64,000 nt of DNA, from positions 1-64,000 of the forward strand of contig CADCMR010000002.1 of NCBI GenBank assembly GCA_902802585.1, given 5' to 3'. Shown here piece by piece: positions 16,315-25,588 of the stretch (positions within the stretch are counted from its first letter, which is position 1; every line of letters begins with the position of its first letter). This DNA is from an uncultured bacterium (GTDB taxonomy: Bacteria > Verrucomicrobiota > Lentisphaeria > Victivallales > UBA1829). Under the pieces are notes generated by a model. That model saw only the letters and a list, made by a program, of their open reading frames with translations. It was not told the DNA's origin and did no database searches. A program made the translations under genes and the position numbers.

Positions 16315-18263
16315 GCAAGATACGGCAGCTGAGCGACGAGGTCTGCAACAAGATCGCGGCGGGCGAAGTCGTCGAACGCCCCGCGTCCATCGTGAAGGAG
16401 CTTGTGGAAAATTCGCTCGACGCGGGCGCGCGGAAGATCACCGTCACGATAGAGGACGGCGGACGCCGCTCCATCTCGGTCGCCGACGACGGCGAGGGCA
16501 TGGACGCCGACGACGCCCTGCTCTGCCTCGACGCGCATTCCACCAGCAAGATCGCCTCCGAGGCCGACATCTTCGACATCGCCTCCTTCGGATTCCGCGG
16601 CGAGGCGATCCCCAGCATCGCCGCCGTCACGCGCCTCACCATCCGCACGCGCCGCCGCGAAACGCCCGAGGGCGTCGAAGTCTTCATCGCGGGAGGCAAG
16701 GCGCTCTCCGAGAAGCCCGCCGGATGCCCGCCCGGCACCGAAGTCACGGCGCGCGACCTCTTCTTCAATGTCCCGGCGCGCAAAGGATTCCTCCGCACAG
16801 TCGCGACCGAGGAACGCCACATCGTCGAGATCCTCTCGAACATCGCCCTGGCGCATCCCGACGTCGCCTTCATCCTGAAAGCAGACGGACGCATCCTGCT
16901 CTCCACCCCGTCCGCGCCGTCCATCCTCCCGCGCATCAGCGAGTTCTTCGGACGCGAATATGCCGGCGCACTCCTGCCGTTCTCGCGCACGGAACGCGGC
17001 ATCACCGTGAACGGTTTCATCGCGCGGCGCGGCTTCACGCGCAATTCCCGCGCTGAACAGCGCATCTTCGTGAACGCGCGCCCCGTCGAGTCCGCCCCAG
17101 TCTACCGCTCCATCAAGGAGGCGTGCGGTCCCATGCTCGAACGCGGCCGCTTCCAGCCCGCCCTGATCTACCTCACCATGCCGCCGGGAACCGTCGACGT
17201 GAACGTCCACCCGACCAAACGCGAGGTGCGCTTCCGCAACGAATTCGACGTAATCGCGGCGGTCCGGACCGCCGTGTCCGCCGCGCTCCGCACCAACGAT
17301 GCCGTGATCCCGGTCACGTCGGAGGGTATGAACGACCCGGCGGAGACCTCCGCGCGCCTCTTCCCCGATTTCGCGCCGGACATCCAGGCGCGGGACACAC
17401 CGCGGGAACTCGCCGACAACACGCACCCATCCGACGACGCCCCGGTCCCCGCGTCCGGCATCGTCACAAGCGTCGATTCCCTGCTCGAATCCGCCCGCGT
17501 CGGATACCGCGTCCTCGGTCCCATGCTCCATGCACCGTTCGGCACCCCACAGTCTCCACAGAACACAAACGGCTCCGCACCTCAACCGGAGGACGCCGAA
17601 CTCCCGATTCCGCCTGAACAGCCGCAGAATCCGCCCGAAAATGAACCGCATCCCGATTTCCGCCTCGTGGCGGAGGACGCACCCGCGACCGATTTCGGCG
17701 GCACCGGGCTGCGTCTGCTCGGCGTACTGGAAAACTCCTACATCGTGGCGGCGATCCCCGGCGGACTCGTGCTGATCGACCAGCACGCGGCGCACGAACG
17801 CGTCCTCTTCGAGCGCATCCTGAACGGCATCGACGGCACGCTCTCGCAGAAGCTCCTGATGCCGATCACCATCGAACTGTCGCCCGCCGACATGGCGTAC
17901 GTCGCCCGCAACCTGCACGAATTCGAGAACATCGGGTTCGAGATCGAGCCATTCGGACGCAACACGATCAAGCTCAACTCGATCCCCGCCGCCATCAAAC
18001 AGGAAAACGTCGGCGGGTTCTTCCACGACATGCTCGCGCGCATCGGTGAGTTCGGCGCGGGCCAGCGCCTCGCCACAGATACCCTCGCCCGCGCCGCATG
18101 CAAGGCCGCCGTCAAGGCGCACGACCGCCTCTCGCTCCAGGAGGCCGCCGCGCTCATCGAACAGATGTCCCACTGCGCCCTGCCCTATTCCTGTCCGCAC
18201 GGACGCCCCACCATGCTCAACATCTCCCTCTCCGAAATCGAACGCCGCTTCGGACGGAAATAA
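16311..18263 (+). CDS. mutL: DNA mismatch repair protein MutL (endonuclease type)
   Basis: The N-terminal GHKL ATPase has ELVENSLDAGA, DDGEGM and FGFRGEAIPSI. The 650 residues end with the dimerisation/nuclease domain. The metal-binding motif DQHA-x2-E-x4-E is present (from about residue 489), together with ACKAAVKAHD (about 596) and CPHGRP (about 628). These three motifs mark MutL proteins that nick DNA themselves, as in bacteria without MutH. A Pro/Gln-rich linker lies between about 400 and 450. MutS is not in this window. The start overlaps the previous stop by ATGA. Confidence 0.95.
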   Translation: MSKIRQLSDEVCNKIAAGEVVERPASIVKELVENSLDAGARKITVTIEDGGRRSISVADDGEGMDADDALLCLDAHSTSKIASEADIFDIASFGFRGEAIPSIAAVTRLTIRTRRRETPEGVEVFIAGGKALSEKPAGCPPGTEVTARDLFFNVPARKGFLRTVATEERHIVEILSNIALAHPDVAFILKADGRILLSTPSAPSILPRISEFFGREYAGALLPFSRTERGITVNGFIARRGFTRNSRAEQRIFVNARPVESAPVYRSIKEACGPMLERGRFQPALIYLTMPPGTVDVNVHPTKREVRFRNEFDVIAAVRTAVSAALRTNDAVIPVTSEGMNDPAETSARLFPDFAPDIQARDTPRELADNTHPSDDAPVPASGIVTSVDSLLESARVGYRVLGPMLHAPFGTPQSPQNTNGSAPQPEDAELPIPPEQPQNPPENEPHPDFRLVAEDAPATDFGGTGLRLLGVLENSYIVAAIPGGLVLIDQHAAHERVLFERILNGIDGTLSQKLLMPITIELSPADMAYVARNLHEFENIGFEIEPFGRNTIKLNSIPAAIKQENVGGFFHDMLARIGEFGAGQRLATDTLARAACKAAVKAHDRLSLQEAAALIEQMSHCALPYSCPHGRPTMLNISLSEIERRFGRK

Positions 18264-18278
18264 CAAGGAATCCCCACC

Positions 18279-20045
18279 ATGCCAGCAAGAAAGATCACGA
18301 AGAAATCCCCGGCGAAAGCCGCCGTCCTCCCGAAATCCAAACGCATCAAAGCCGCCGCGGACGTCTCCGGCGCGGGATTCCGCCTCGCCGATCCCATGTG
18401 GAACGCCCACGAGATCCTCGCCGCGCTCGAAATGTACGCGTCGTTCGGCGTCGGTGCGGTCGTCTTCCCCGAGCTCTGCGTCACCGGCGCGTCCTGCGGC
18501 GACCTCTTCCGCCAGGACATCCTCCTCGACGCCGCACAGAAGGCGGTCAAGTTCCTCCTGAAGGAGACAGCCAAACTCCCCGTCACGTTCGTCGTCGGCG
18601 TCCCTGAACGCTCCAAATCCGGCGCGCTGTACGCCGTCACGCTCTGCATCCGCGCCGGAAAAATCATCGCGCGCAACAAAAAGCCGCTCGACGCCCCCGC
18701 CACGGTCTTCGCACCCATCGAACTCGTCTCCACGCTCCGCAAACGCAACCCCGAACGCCTCATCCTCTGCCCGTCCGCGGTTCCGTCCGCCCTCATGACG
18801 CCCTCGGATTTCCGTTCGTTCGCGCTCGCGGCGGCGAAGGAGCACCAGGCGGATTTCATCCTCGCCGCGCCGAAATCCGGCGAATCCGTGACAGACGGCT
18901 TCTACGGGATGCCCGTCTGCTGCAGCGTGATGGTCCACAGCGGCGAACCGGTCCTCGCCGAACTCACCGACCCGTGCCCGTCGCTGGAATTCGCCTCGGA
19001 ATTCGAGCCTGCGAAAACGCAGTATCTCCTCACGTTTGAGGAAGACCCGAAAAAACTCGCCGCTCTCGGACGCGACCCGCTGCCCTTCCTGCCGAAGGAC
19101 CGCACGGACACCATCTGGATCGCCGCCGCGCTCGAATCCGCCCTGGCGCACCGCATGGCGTCCGCGCACGCCGACAAGCTCGTGATCGGCGTTTCCGGCG
19201 GGCTCGATTCCACGCTGGCGCTCCTCGTGTCGCACGAAGCCGTCGCCGCGCTCAATCTCCCCGCGAGCTCGGTCATCGCAATCTCCATGCCCGGATTCGG
19301 CACCACGAAACGCACGAAGAACAACGCCGCGCGTCTCGCCGAACTCCTCGGCTGCGACTGCCGCACGGTCGACATCCGCCCAGCCTGCCTCCAGCATTTT
19401 GCCGACATCGGGCACGATCCGGAGGTCGCCGACGTGGTATTCGAGAACGCCCAGGCGCGCGAACGTACCCAGATCCTGATGGACATCGCGAACGGCTCGA
19501 ACGCGCTGGTCGTCGGCACGGGCGACCTCTCCGAAATCGCGCTCGGCTGGTGCACCTACAACGGCGACCACATGAGCATGTACGCGGTCAATTCAGGCGT
19601 CCCGAAGACGCTTGTCCGCCACCTCGTTTCGTTCTACGCGGGCGAACACGGCGGAAAGATCGCGCCCGTGCTGAAGGACATCCTCGACACGCCCGTTTCG
19701 CCGGAGCTCGTCCCCGCCTCCAAATCCGGCGAGTCCGGACACAAGACCGAACAGATCCTCGGCGCATACGAACTGCACGATTTCTATCTCTTCCACCTCG
19801 TCCGCCTCAACGAATCCCCGCGCGTGATTCTCCGAAAAGCCAAAAAGATCTTCGCCGGGAAATATCCCCCCGAGGAGATTCGCCGCACGCTCGAACTCTT
19901 CCTCCGCAGGTTCTTCACCCAGCAGTTCAAGCGCTCGTGTTCGCCCGACGGTCCCGCCGTCTCCCCGCTCTCCCTCTCGCCGCGCGCGGGCTGGCGCGTC
20001 CCGTCCGACGCCTCCCCCGACCTCTGGCTCGACGACCTGAAATAA
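18279..20045 (+). CDS. nadE: NAD+ synthase, glutamine-dependent type
   Basis: The C-terminal half has the ATP-pyrophosphatase P-loop GVSGGLDST (about 304-312) and typical NAD-synthase segments (TGDLSEIALGW, KTEQILGAYELHDF). It amidates deamido-NAD to NAD. The N-terminal nitrilase-type domain resembles the mycobacterial form (FPELCVTGASCGDLF, Glu65), with candidate Lys134/135 and Cys164. The Lys-Cys spacing is about 30 residues, against about 55 as I recall for the mycobacterial enzyme, and the usual CED motif is missing, so glutaminase activity is uncertain. The protein has 588 residues, on the short side. It follows mutL by 15 nt. Confidence 0.9.
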   Translation: MPARKITKKSPAKAAVLPKSKRIKAAADVSGAGFRLADPMWNAHEILAALEMYASFGVGAVVFPELCVTGASCGDLFRQDILLDAAQKAVKFLLKETAKLPVTFVVGVPERSKSGALYAVTLCIRAGKIIARNKKPLDAPATVFAPIELVSTLRKRNPERLILCPSAVPSALMTPSDFRSFALAAAKEHQADFILAAPKSGESVTDGFYGMPVCCSVMVHSGEPVLAELTDPCPSLEFASEFEPAKTQYLLTFEEDPKKLAALGRDPLPFLPKDRTDTIWIAAALESALAHRMASAHADKLVIGVSGGLDSTLALLVSHEAVAALNLPASSVIAISMPGFGTTKRTKNNAARLAELLGCDCRTVDIRPACLQHFADIGHDPEVADVVFENAQARERTQILMDIANGSNALVVGTGDLSEIALGWCTYNGDHMSMYAVNSGVPKTLVRHLVSFYAGEHGGKIAPVLKDILDTPVSPELVPASKSGESGHKTEQILGAYELHDFYLFHLVRLNESPRVILRKAKKIFAGKYPPEEIRRTLELFLRRFFTQQFKRSCSPDGPAVSPLSLSPRAGWRVPSDASPDLWLDDLK

Positions 20046-20074
20046 CCGGAAAGAGAACGGTATAAAACGCGGAC

Positions 20075-21154
20075 ATGGAATCCTCACCCAACAGCATCCT
20101 GACCTTTTTCCAGGACCTTTTCGCGGATGCCCCCGGGATCGCGGTCTTCGATCCGTATGTCTTCTCCGAAGCCATCCTCGAATATCCGGTCTTCTTCGCG
20201 TTCGTCGCGTTCTGGTTCGGGTGCTGCATCGGGTCGTTCCTGAACGTCTGCGTGTACCGTCTGCCGCTCGGCATGAGCCTGGTCTCGCCGCCTTCGCACT
20301 GCACGGTCTGCGACCATAAGATCTCGGTCTGGGAGAACATCCCGATCTTCAGTTATCTGTGCCTGCGCGGGAAATGCCGCTGGTGTCACGCGCCGATTTC
20401 TCCGCGCTACCTGATCGGGGAAATGGCCGTCGGGCTCATGTACATGGCATCGTTCGTGTACGTCCTGCGATTCCACCTCCCGCTCCCGACCATGTTCGTG
20501 TACTTCCTGACCATCTCCGTGGCGTATCCGGCGGCGCTGATCGACATGAAGGTGCGCCTGATCCCGAACGAGCTGACCTATTCGCTCCTGCTCCTCGCGC
20601 CGCTGTACCATCTGGTCCACGGCGTAGGGCTCCCGCCGCATCTGCTCGACTGGCGCGGATTCCTGATCTCCATCGTGACCGCCGGGCTCTTCGGCACGCT
20701 CCTGACGCTCTTTGCATGGCTTGGCGAAAAAGCCATGAAACGCGAGGCATTCGGGCTGGGCGATGTGAAGCTGATCGCCGGACTGTCCGCCGCGCTCGGT
20801 GCGCTCCCCGCGCTCTGGATCATGCTCTCCGGTTCCCTGATCGCCGTCGTCTTCATGCCCATCTACTCGTTCAAGCACCCGAAATTCCGCCGCCGGGGAT
20901 TCGCGTTCGGTCCGTTCCTCGCCATCGGGCTGGGCCTCTGGCTCCTCTTCGGGATCCCGTTCACGGACGCCCTGCTCTATCCCGACATGGGACTCGACAT
21001 TTCCGCAATCTCGTTCGTCAACGACCACCATGTGAACCACTACGACCGCTACCGCGAACATGTCCGGGCGGTTCTGAGGGAACGGGAACTGGAAGAAGAA
21101 CGGAAACTGGAAGAAGAATCGAGTTCCATAACAGACCCTGATACAGAGTTTTAA
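20075..21154 (+). CDS. Prepilin peptidase / N-methyltransferase (A24 family, PilD-like)
   Basis: This 359-residue polytopic membrane protein has the N-terminal methyltransferase segment GCCIGSFLNVCVYRLP, then two zinc-binding pairs (CTVC at about 76-79 and CRWC at about 102-105). The catalytic aspartates lie in ALIDMK (about 156) and FGLGDVKL (about 228). It would cut and methylate type IV pilin and type II pseudopilin leaders at the cytoplasmic membrane face, so the two pseudopilin-like proteins in this window are likely substrates. The C-terminal 35 residues are a charged Glu/Arg tail. It follows nadE by 29 nt. Confidence 0.93.
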   Translation: MESSPNSILTFFQDLFADAPGIAVFDPYVFSEAILEYPVFFAFVAFWFGCCIGSFLNVCVYRLPLGMSLVSPPSHCTVCDHKISVWENIPIFSYLCLRGKCRWCHAPISPRYLIGEMAVGLMYMASFVYVLRFHLPLPTMFVYFLTISVAYPAALIDMKVRLIPNELTYSLLLLAPLYHLVHGVGLPPHLLDWRGFLISIVTAGLFGTLLTLFAWLGEKAMKREAFGLGDVKLIAGLSAALGALPALWIMLSGSLIAVVFMPIYSFKHPKFRRRGFAFGPFLAIGLGLWLLFGIPFTDALLYPDMGLDISAISFVNDHHVNHYDRYREHVRAVLRERELEEERKLEEESSSITDPDTEF

Positions 21155-21246
21155 TCCGCGGAGCAAAGTACCATCCGAGGGAAACGGTGAATGATACAGC
21201 AGGCTTTGCGACTCCGTTCCCGTAAAACATTTTTGCGCCTTTTTGC

Positions 21247-21275
21247 TTGACTTTCTTTTCCCAATACGATATATT
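21247..21275 (+). promoter_or_regulatory. Promoter of the glycosyl-1-phosphate transferase gene
   Basis: TTGACT (21247-21252), 17-nt spacer, TATATT (21270-21275), about 58 nt before the GTG start at 21334. Confidence 0.7.
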
Positions 21276-21333
21276 AACAGACTGTACGGAGCTTTGACCG
21301 CTCCTTTTCCAATTCAAGTTTGAGGCTTTTATC

Positions 21334-22494
21334 GTGAACCGTTATCTCTGGCTGTATGCCGCGGCATTCGCGGCGTCGTTTCTGGTCTCGCTGCCGGTCG
21401 TGCCGCTCTGCCGGGTCCTCGCGCGCCGCACCGGGATCATGGACGTGCCGAAATCCGAGGGGCACAAGCTGCACGGGAAGGCGACTCCGCTGCTGGGCGG
21501 CGTGGCGATCCTGATCGCGTGGCTGGCTCCGGTCCTTGCCGGTTCGCTCGCGCTGATCGTCGCGCCGCATATTTCCGACTTCCCCCTGAAACAGGCCATG
21601 AAGGAGCCAGCGATCTTTCCGGAAGAGCTCACCGGCGGCTTCCGCAACATCTCCGGCGAACTCGCGATGATCTGCGTCTGCGCCGTCGCGGCGGTTGTGC
21701 TGGGCGTAATCGACGACAAGCACGCCATGCGCGCCTCGTTCAAGTTTGCCGGTCAGTTTCTCATCGCGTTCGCCATGGTCTTTTTCGGCGGCCTGCACAT
21801 TACGCTCTTCATCCCGACCCCGTTTCTCACGGTCCCGATCTCCGTCTTCTGGATCGTCTTCATCATGAACGCCATGAATTTCTTCGACAACATGGACGGG
21901 CTGTCCGTCGGCACGGCGGCGATCGCGTTCCTCTTCTTCACGGTCGCGGCGTGGATTAACGGACAGTTCTTCGTGGCGGCGCTCTCGGCGTGTTCGGCGG
22001 GCGCGTGCTGCGGCTTCTGGCTCTTCAACAAAGCCCCGGCGTCGATCTTCATGGGCGACGCGGGCAGCCATCTGGTCGGATTCCTGCTTGCTGTCGTCAG
22101 CGCCCGCGTAACCTACTACAATCCCGGCGTCGCCGCGGGGAAATACGCCGTCCTGATCCCGTTCTTCATCCTCGCCGTCCCCATCTTCGACGCCTTCGCG
22201 GTCGTGCTCATCCGCCTGCATAACCACAAGCCGTTCTACGTCGGCGACCACAACCATATCTCGCACCGGTTCGTGCGGATGGGTCTCACCCGTCCGCAGG
22301 CCGTCCGGATCATCCACCTGCTGTCCGTCGTGGCGGGGCTGGGCGCGATCCCCCTGCTCTGGGGCGACGCCCGCACGTGCTTCGTGCTGCTGGCGCAGGG
22401 CGCGGTGATCCTGCTGATCCTGACATTGCTTCAATTTCAAACGATACAGAAACCAACCGAACCCCAGGAGACACCCCACCATGAACAATCCTGA
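21334..22494 (+). CDS. Polyprenyl-phosphate GlcNAc-1-phosphate transferase family protein (WecA/TagO-like)
   Basis: A GTG start at 21334 opens a 386-residue protein with about ten hydrophobic helices. Family motifs are present: the substrate loop DVPKSEGHKLHGKATPLLGG, the paired aspartates in GVIDDKHAM (about 126-127), NFFDNMDGL (about 183), and a His-rich loop (HNHISHRFVRMG). These enzymes start O-antigen, teichoic acid or other surface glycans by moving a sugar-1-phosphate to undecaprenyl phosphate. The motif set is closer to WecA/TagO than to MraY. It overlaps the next gene by 14 nt. Confidence 0.88.
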   Translation: MNRYLWLYAAAFAASFLVSLPVVPLCRVLARRTGIMDVPKSEGHKLHGKATPLLGGVAILIAWLAPVLAGSLALIVAPHISDFPLKQAMKEPAIFPEELTGGFRNISGELAMICVCAVAAVVLGVIDDKHAMRASFKFAGQFLIAFAMVFFGGLHITLFIPTPFLTVPISVFWIVFIMNAMNFFDNMDGLSVGTAAIAFLFFTVAAWINGQFFVAALSACSAGACCGFWLFNKAPASIFMGDAGSHLVGFLLAVVSARVTYYNPGVAAGKYAVLIPFFILAVPIFDAFAVVLIRLHNHKPFYVGDHNHISHRFVRMGLTRPQAVRIIHLLSVVAGLGAIPLLWGDARTCFVLLAQGAVILLILTLLQFQTIQKPTEPQETPHHEQS

Positions 22495-24637
22495 AACAGT
22501 CAACGAGACCAGCATGAAGTTCCGCCGCATCGGCGGCTCCTCCCAGCTCGTCATCGAATCCGCGAACGATTTCCGCAACGCCTACGAGCTCGATCCGGCG
22601 CACTGGACGCTCACCAGCATCCCCGCCAAGAACCTGCTCTGCCCGGCAGACTTCCTCGCACTCATCCCGCAGGACGCCTCCGGACGCATCCATGTGAAGG
22701 ATGTTCGCGCCCTCCTGAAGTGGGTCATCTCCACCGTCGCCGACCTCTCCGACTTCATCACCGCCGCGCCCGCGCTCCGCCTCGCCGCGCTGAATGACAA
22801 GGATGCCGACGGGCTCCGCGCAAAGGAGACCGCCAAGCTCGCGCTGAAGCGCATCGGCGCGAAAACGGAGTCCGAGATCACCATCGAACAGATCAACGAG
22901 TTCAAGACGCTCGTCTCCAACGCCCTCCAGAACGGCGACGGCATCATTCCCCCCGAACCCGTGAAGGACGCGGTCACAGCCGAATGCATCAAGTTCGCCA
23001 TGGCGGCCGTCGGCTCGCAGAAGGACATCTCCGGCGCGGACGGCATCGGCGCCGCAGAGCTCGACGCGTTCGAGACCATGCTGAAGGCGTTCCTCGATTG
23101 GACCGACGAGGGCGTCGCCCGCAAGAAGGAGCTCTTCCCCTACGCCGACGCCACCGCCGGGCTCTGGGGCAAGTATTCCGCGGTCGCCTCCGACGTCGAC
23201 GACTATTTCGACAGCTGCCACGCACTCGTCTTCGCCGGTTCGCACGATTCCGGCTCCCGCGTCCCGAAGAACACCTTCGACCCGAACGATTCCTCCTCCG
23301 TCGAGGACTTCTTCAAGAAAGCCCCGCTCGCGCCCGCCGATCCGGCATGCGTCCTGCACCTGAACGAACGCGTGAATCCGAACCGCGCAAGCGACCTGAC
23401 CGCGTTCTTCGAGGCGTTCCGCGCCTCCGTCCCCGGCGACAAATCCGCCATCACCGAAGCCGAGTGGACCGCGTTCAAGGCAGCCATCACGCCCTACGGC
23501 GACTGGACCGGCCGCAAGAACACCGACAAGCTTGACGGTCTCGACCTCGCCCGCCTCCGCGCCGTCGCCGCGTCCAAGGCGTTCGAGAACATCCGAGCCA
23601 TGATCGCGGACGACACCGAGGTTTCCAACAACGTCACCTGCTGCGACCTCGTCCGCAAGGTCATCATCTGCCAGACCAACCTCCGCGAGTTCCTGAACAA
23701 CTTCATCAACATGGAGGCGCTCTTCTCCCCCGAAAAGCGCTCCTTCATTCTCGCGGGCAAGCTCGTCATGAACGGCTTCAACTTCCACATGTGCATGATC
23801 GTCCACGACGTCGCCGCGCACAAGAAGATCGCCGCCACCAGCAACGTCTGCGTGATGTACATCAACGCCACCACAGGCACCGCGCCCGCCGTCAAGTCCA
23901 TGACGCTCGCCGTCGCCGTCACCGCCGGCACCATGCGCCGTCTCTTCGTCGGCAAGTCCGGCGTCTTCTACACCCCGGACGGGCTCATCTGGGACGCCGT
24001 CATCACCGACCTCATCCAGCAGCCGGTCTCCCTGAAGGAAGCCATCCTCATGCCCTTCTACCGCATCGGCGACATCATCTCGAACCAGGCGGAAAAGCAT
24101 TTCGCCGCCAAGACCAACGCGTTCGAGGCGGACGTCACGAAAAACGTCGATTCCAAGCTCGCGGGCGGCGAACAGCCGAAGAAGGAAGGCGGACTCAACA
24201 TGCCCATGCTCATCATGGGCGGCGGCGTCGGCATCGCCGCGTTGGGCAGCAGTTTCGCATTCATGGCGAAGAGCCTCCAGGGCGTCTCCATCTGGCGCAT
24301 CCTCGCCGTCCTCCTCGGCATCTTCATCATCATCTGCGCACCGTTCGTGATCCTCTCGCTCCTGAAGCTCTTCCGCCGCAGCCTCACCCGCTTCCTCGAA
24401 GCCAACGGCTGCGCCCTGAACCGCGAAATGCGCCTCACGCTCGCACTCGGACGCATCTTCACCTACGTCCCGCGCATCCCCGGCAAGTTCTCGCTCTACA
24501 CGCTGAACACCGCCTCCGCTGGCGACGATCCCGACGCGGTCAAATCCCCGCTCCTGAACATCGTCTACAAGCTCCTGATCCTCCTGCTGGTCATCCAGGT
24601 CATCCTGCTCGTCTGGGTCAAGTTCTTCCTCAACTGA
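22481..24637 (+). CDS. 718-residue membrane protein of unknown function
   Basis: I do not recognise a family. The first 560 residues are soluble and mostly helical, with many Asp/Lys-rich stretches that loosely resemble EF-hand-like segments (ISGADGIGAAELDAFE, AITEAEWTAFK). Two adjacent hydrophobic helices lie at about 572-592 and 604-630, and a third ends the protein (about 692-716). With no signal peptide, the large domain is probably cytoplasmic. The codon pattern is strongly C-biased and the reading frame is certain. The start overlaps the upstream transferase by 14 nt, suggesting a surface-glycan or envelope role, which is only inference. Confidence 0.7.
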   Translation: MNNPETVNETSMKFRRIGGSSQLVIESANDFRNAYELDPAHWTLTSIPAKNLLCPADFLALIPQDASGRIHVKDVRALLKWVISTVADLSDFITAAPALRLAALNDKDADGLRAKETAKLALKRIGAKTESEITIEQINEFKTLVSNALQNGDGIIPPEPVKDAVTAECIKFAMAAVGSQKDISGADGIGAAELDAFETMLKAFLDWTDEGVARKKELFPYADATAGLWGKYSAVASDVDDYFDSCHALVFAGSHDSGSRVPKNTFDPNDSSSVEDFFKKAPLAPADPACVLHLNERVNPNRASDLTAFFEAFRASVPGDKSAITEAEWTAFKAAITPYGDWTGRKNTDKLDGLDLARLRAVAASKAFENIRAMIADDTEVSNNVTCCDLVRKVIICQTNLREFLNNFINMEALFSPEKRSFILAGKLVMNGFNFHMCMIVHDVAAHKKIAATSNVCVMYINATTGTAPAVKSMTLAVAVTAGTMRRLFVGKSGVFYTPDGLIWDAVITDLIQQPVSLKEAILMPFYRIGDIISNQAEKHFAAKTNAFEADVTKNVDSKLAGGEQPKKEGGLNMPMLIMGGGVGIAALGSSFAFMAKSLQGVSIWRILAVLLGIFIIICAPFVILSLLKLFRRSLTRFLEANGCALNREMRLTLALGRIFTYVPRIPGKFSLYTLNTASAGDDPDAVKSPLLNIVYKLLILLLVIQVILLVWVKFFLN

Positions 24638-24652
24638 CCGGCACGGTTTTTC

Positions 24653-24748
24653 AGGATAGGACAGATAGGACCGATAAGTCCGATAAAACCATCGTATATT
24701 TTGGGTTTATTGGTCCTATTGGTCCTATTGGTCCCATTCGTCCTATCG
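24653..24748. repeat. Imperfect 9-10-mer tandem repeats forming a long inverted repeat
   Basis: The left arm (24653-24690) repeats ATAGGACCG-like 9-mers. The right arm (24704-24748) repeats TATTGGTCC-like units about four times. The arms are near reverse complements around a short AT-rich loop, so RNA or DNA could form a hairpin of 30-40 bp. It is in the 427-nt gap after the 718-residue gene. The rest of that gap holds a terminator (24803-24839), AT-rich sequence and a promoter. Confidence 0.7.
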
Positions 24749-24802
24749 AGCCTTTGCAAAGCTTTTTGTGTCTGATTCCCTGTCGGACGCAGCCAAAGCT
24801 CT

Positions 24803-24839
24803 GCCGCGGTGAAGGTCTTGTTCTCCCCGCGGCTTTTTT
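24803..24839 (+). terminator. Rho-independent terminator
   Basis: GCCGCGG (24803-24809) pairs with CCGCGGC (24827-24833), followed by TTTTTT. It would end transcription from the glycosyltransferase and 718-residue genes. Confidence 0.75.
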
Positions 24840-24925
24840 CTGCCCGGAATCATAGGACAAAATGTAACTTTCTAAAAGATAAGAAAATTTTGCCGGAAAA
24901 TCTAATACAAACCATGCTTTCCGCC

Positions 24926-24953
24926 TTGTTTTTTACAGGATGGATGGTATATT
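24926..24953 (+). promoter_or_regulatory. Promoter of the DUF805 gene
   Basis: TTGTTT (24926-24931), 16-nt spacer, TATATT (24948-24953). The leader to 25065 is about 105 nt; I see no riboswitch in it. Confidence 0.65.
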
Positions 24954-25064
24954 ATTTTCAGGCATACGCGCGGACGTTCTTCCGGATGGAAACGCCGCCT
25001 GTGCGTTCTGAAACGAACTTCAACCTACCACATAAACCACAAACAACATAAAGGTATTTTCACC

Positions 25065-25421
25065 ATGGCAGCAATTACCGCGAACGAAATCATCGACAAC
25101 TTCAAGAAAGTCGTCACCACCCAGTACATCTGCTTCGACGGCAGAATGAGTCTGCGCGAATACTGGCTCTTCGCCCTCCCCGTGTACATCCTCGGTTTTG
25201 TCCCGGTCGTCGGACAGCTCCTCCTCCTCGCGCTCCTGCTCCCCACCATCGGCGCCACCACCCGCAGACTCCATGACACGGGCAAGACCGGCTGGTTCCA
25301 GCTCTGCGTCTTCATCTGCGGTATCGGCATCCTCATTCCGCTGTTCTTCTGCATCCAGGCCGGCGACCCCGGCGAGAACCAGTACGGTCCCGCCCCCTCC
25401 GGAACGGATTCCGCCGAATAA
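25065..25421 (+). CDS. DUF805-family small membrane protein
   Basis: The 118 residues follow the DUF805 pattern: an N-terminal FDGRMSLREYWLF, membrane helices (ALPVYILGFVPVVGQLLLLA; FQLCVFICGIGILIPLFFC), the conserved ATTRRLHDTGKTGW between them, and a short polar tail (GENQYGPAP). The molecular role of the family is not established. The gene is flanked by its own promoter and terminator, so it is a single-gene unit. Confidence 0.85.
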   Translation: MAAITANEIIDNFKKVVTTQYICFDGRMSLREYWLFALPVYILGFVPVVGQLLLLALLLPTIGATTRRLHDTGKTGWFQLCVFICGIGILIPLFFCIQAGDPGENQYGPAPSGTDSAE

Positions 25422-25452
25422 GCGGTTCCCGTACTGATACAAGTACATTCCG

Positions 25453-25488
25453 TCCGCGTCCGCCTTCCCCGGCAGGCGCGGATTTTTT
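25453..25488 (+). terminator. Rho-independent terminator of the DUF805 gene
   Basis: TCCGCG...CGCGGA stem (25453-25458 with 25477-25482) with an inner CCGCC/GGC pairing, followed by TTTTTT. Confidence 0.75.
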
Positions 25489-25498
25489 CATTTTCCGC

Positions 25499-25526
25499 TT
25501 GTTATTTCCGCATCCGCGTGTATATT
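25499..25526 (+). promoter_or_regulatory. Promoter of the TM1266-like gene
   Basis: TTGTTA (25499-25504), 16-nt spacer, TATATT (25521-25526), 63 nt before the ATG at 25589. Confidence 0.65.
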
Positions 25527-25588
25527 ATCCGCAGGCGCTTTCCGGTTCGCGGACGCCAACGCTCAAACCGCACGAAAGGACATCCACC

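Noticed and set aside
16212-19571. A 1,119-codon open frame on the minus strand
   Set aside because: It lies opposite mutL and nadE, whose motifs are unambiguous, and its composition is typical of an antisense shadow.
24653-24748. CRISPR-like short repeats
   Set aside because: The units are 9-mers with no spacers and form a single hairpin.
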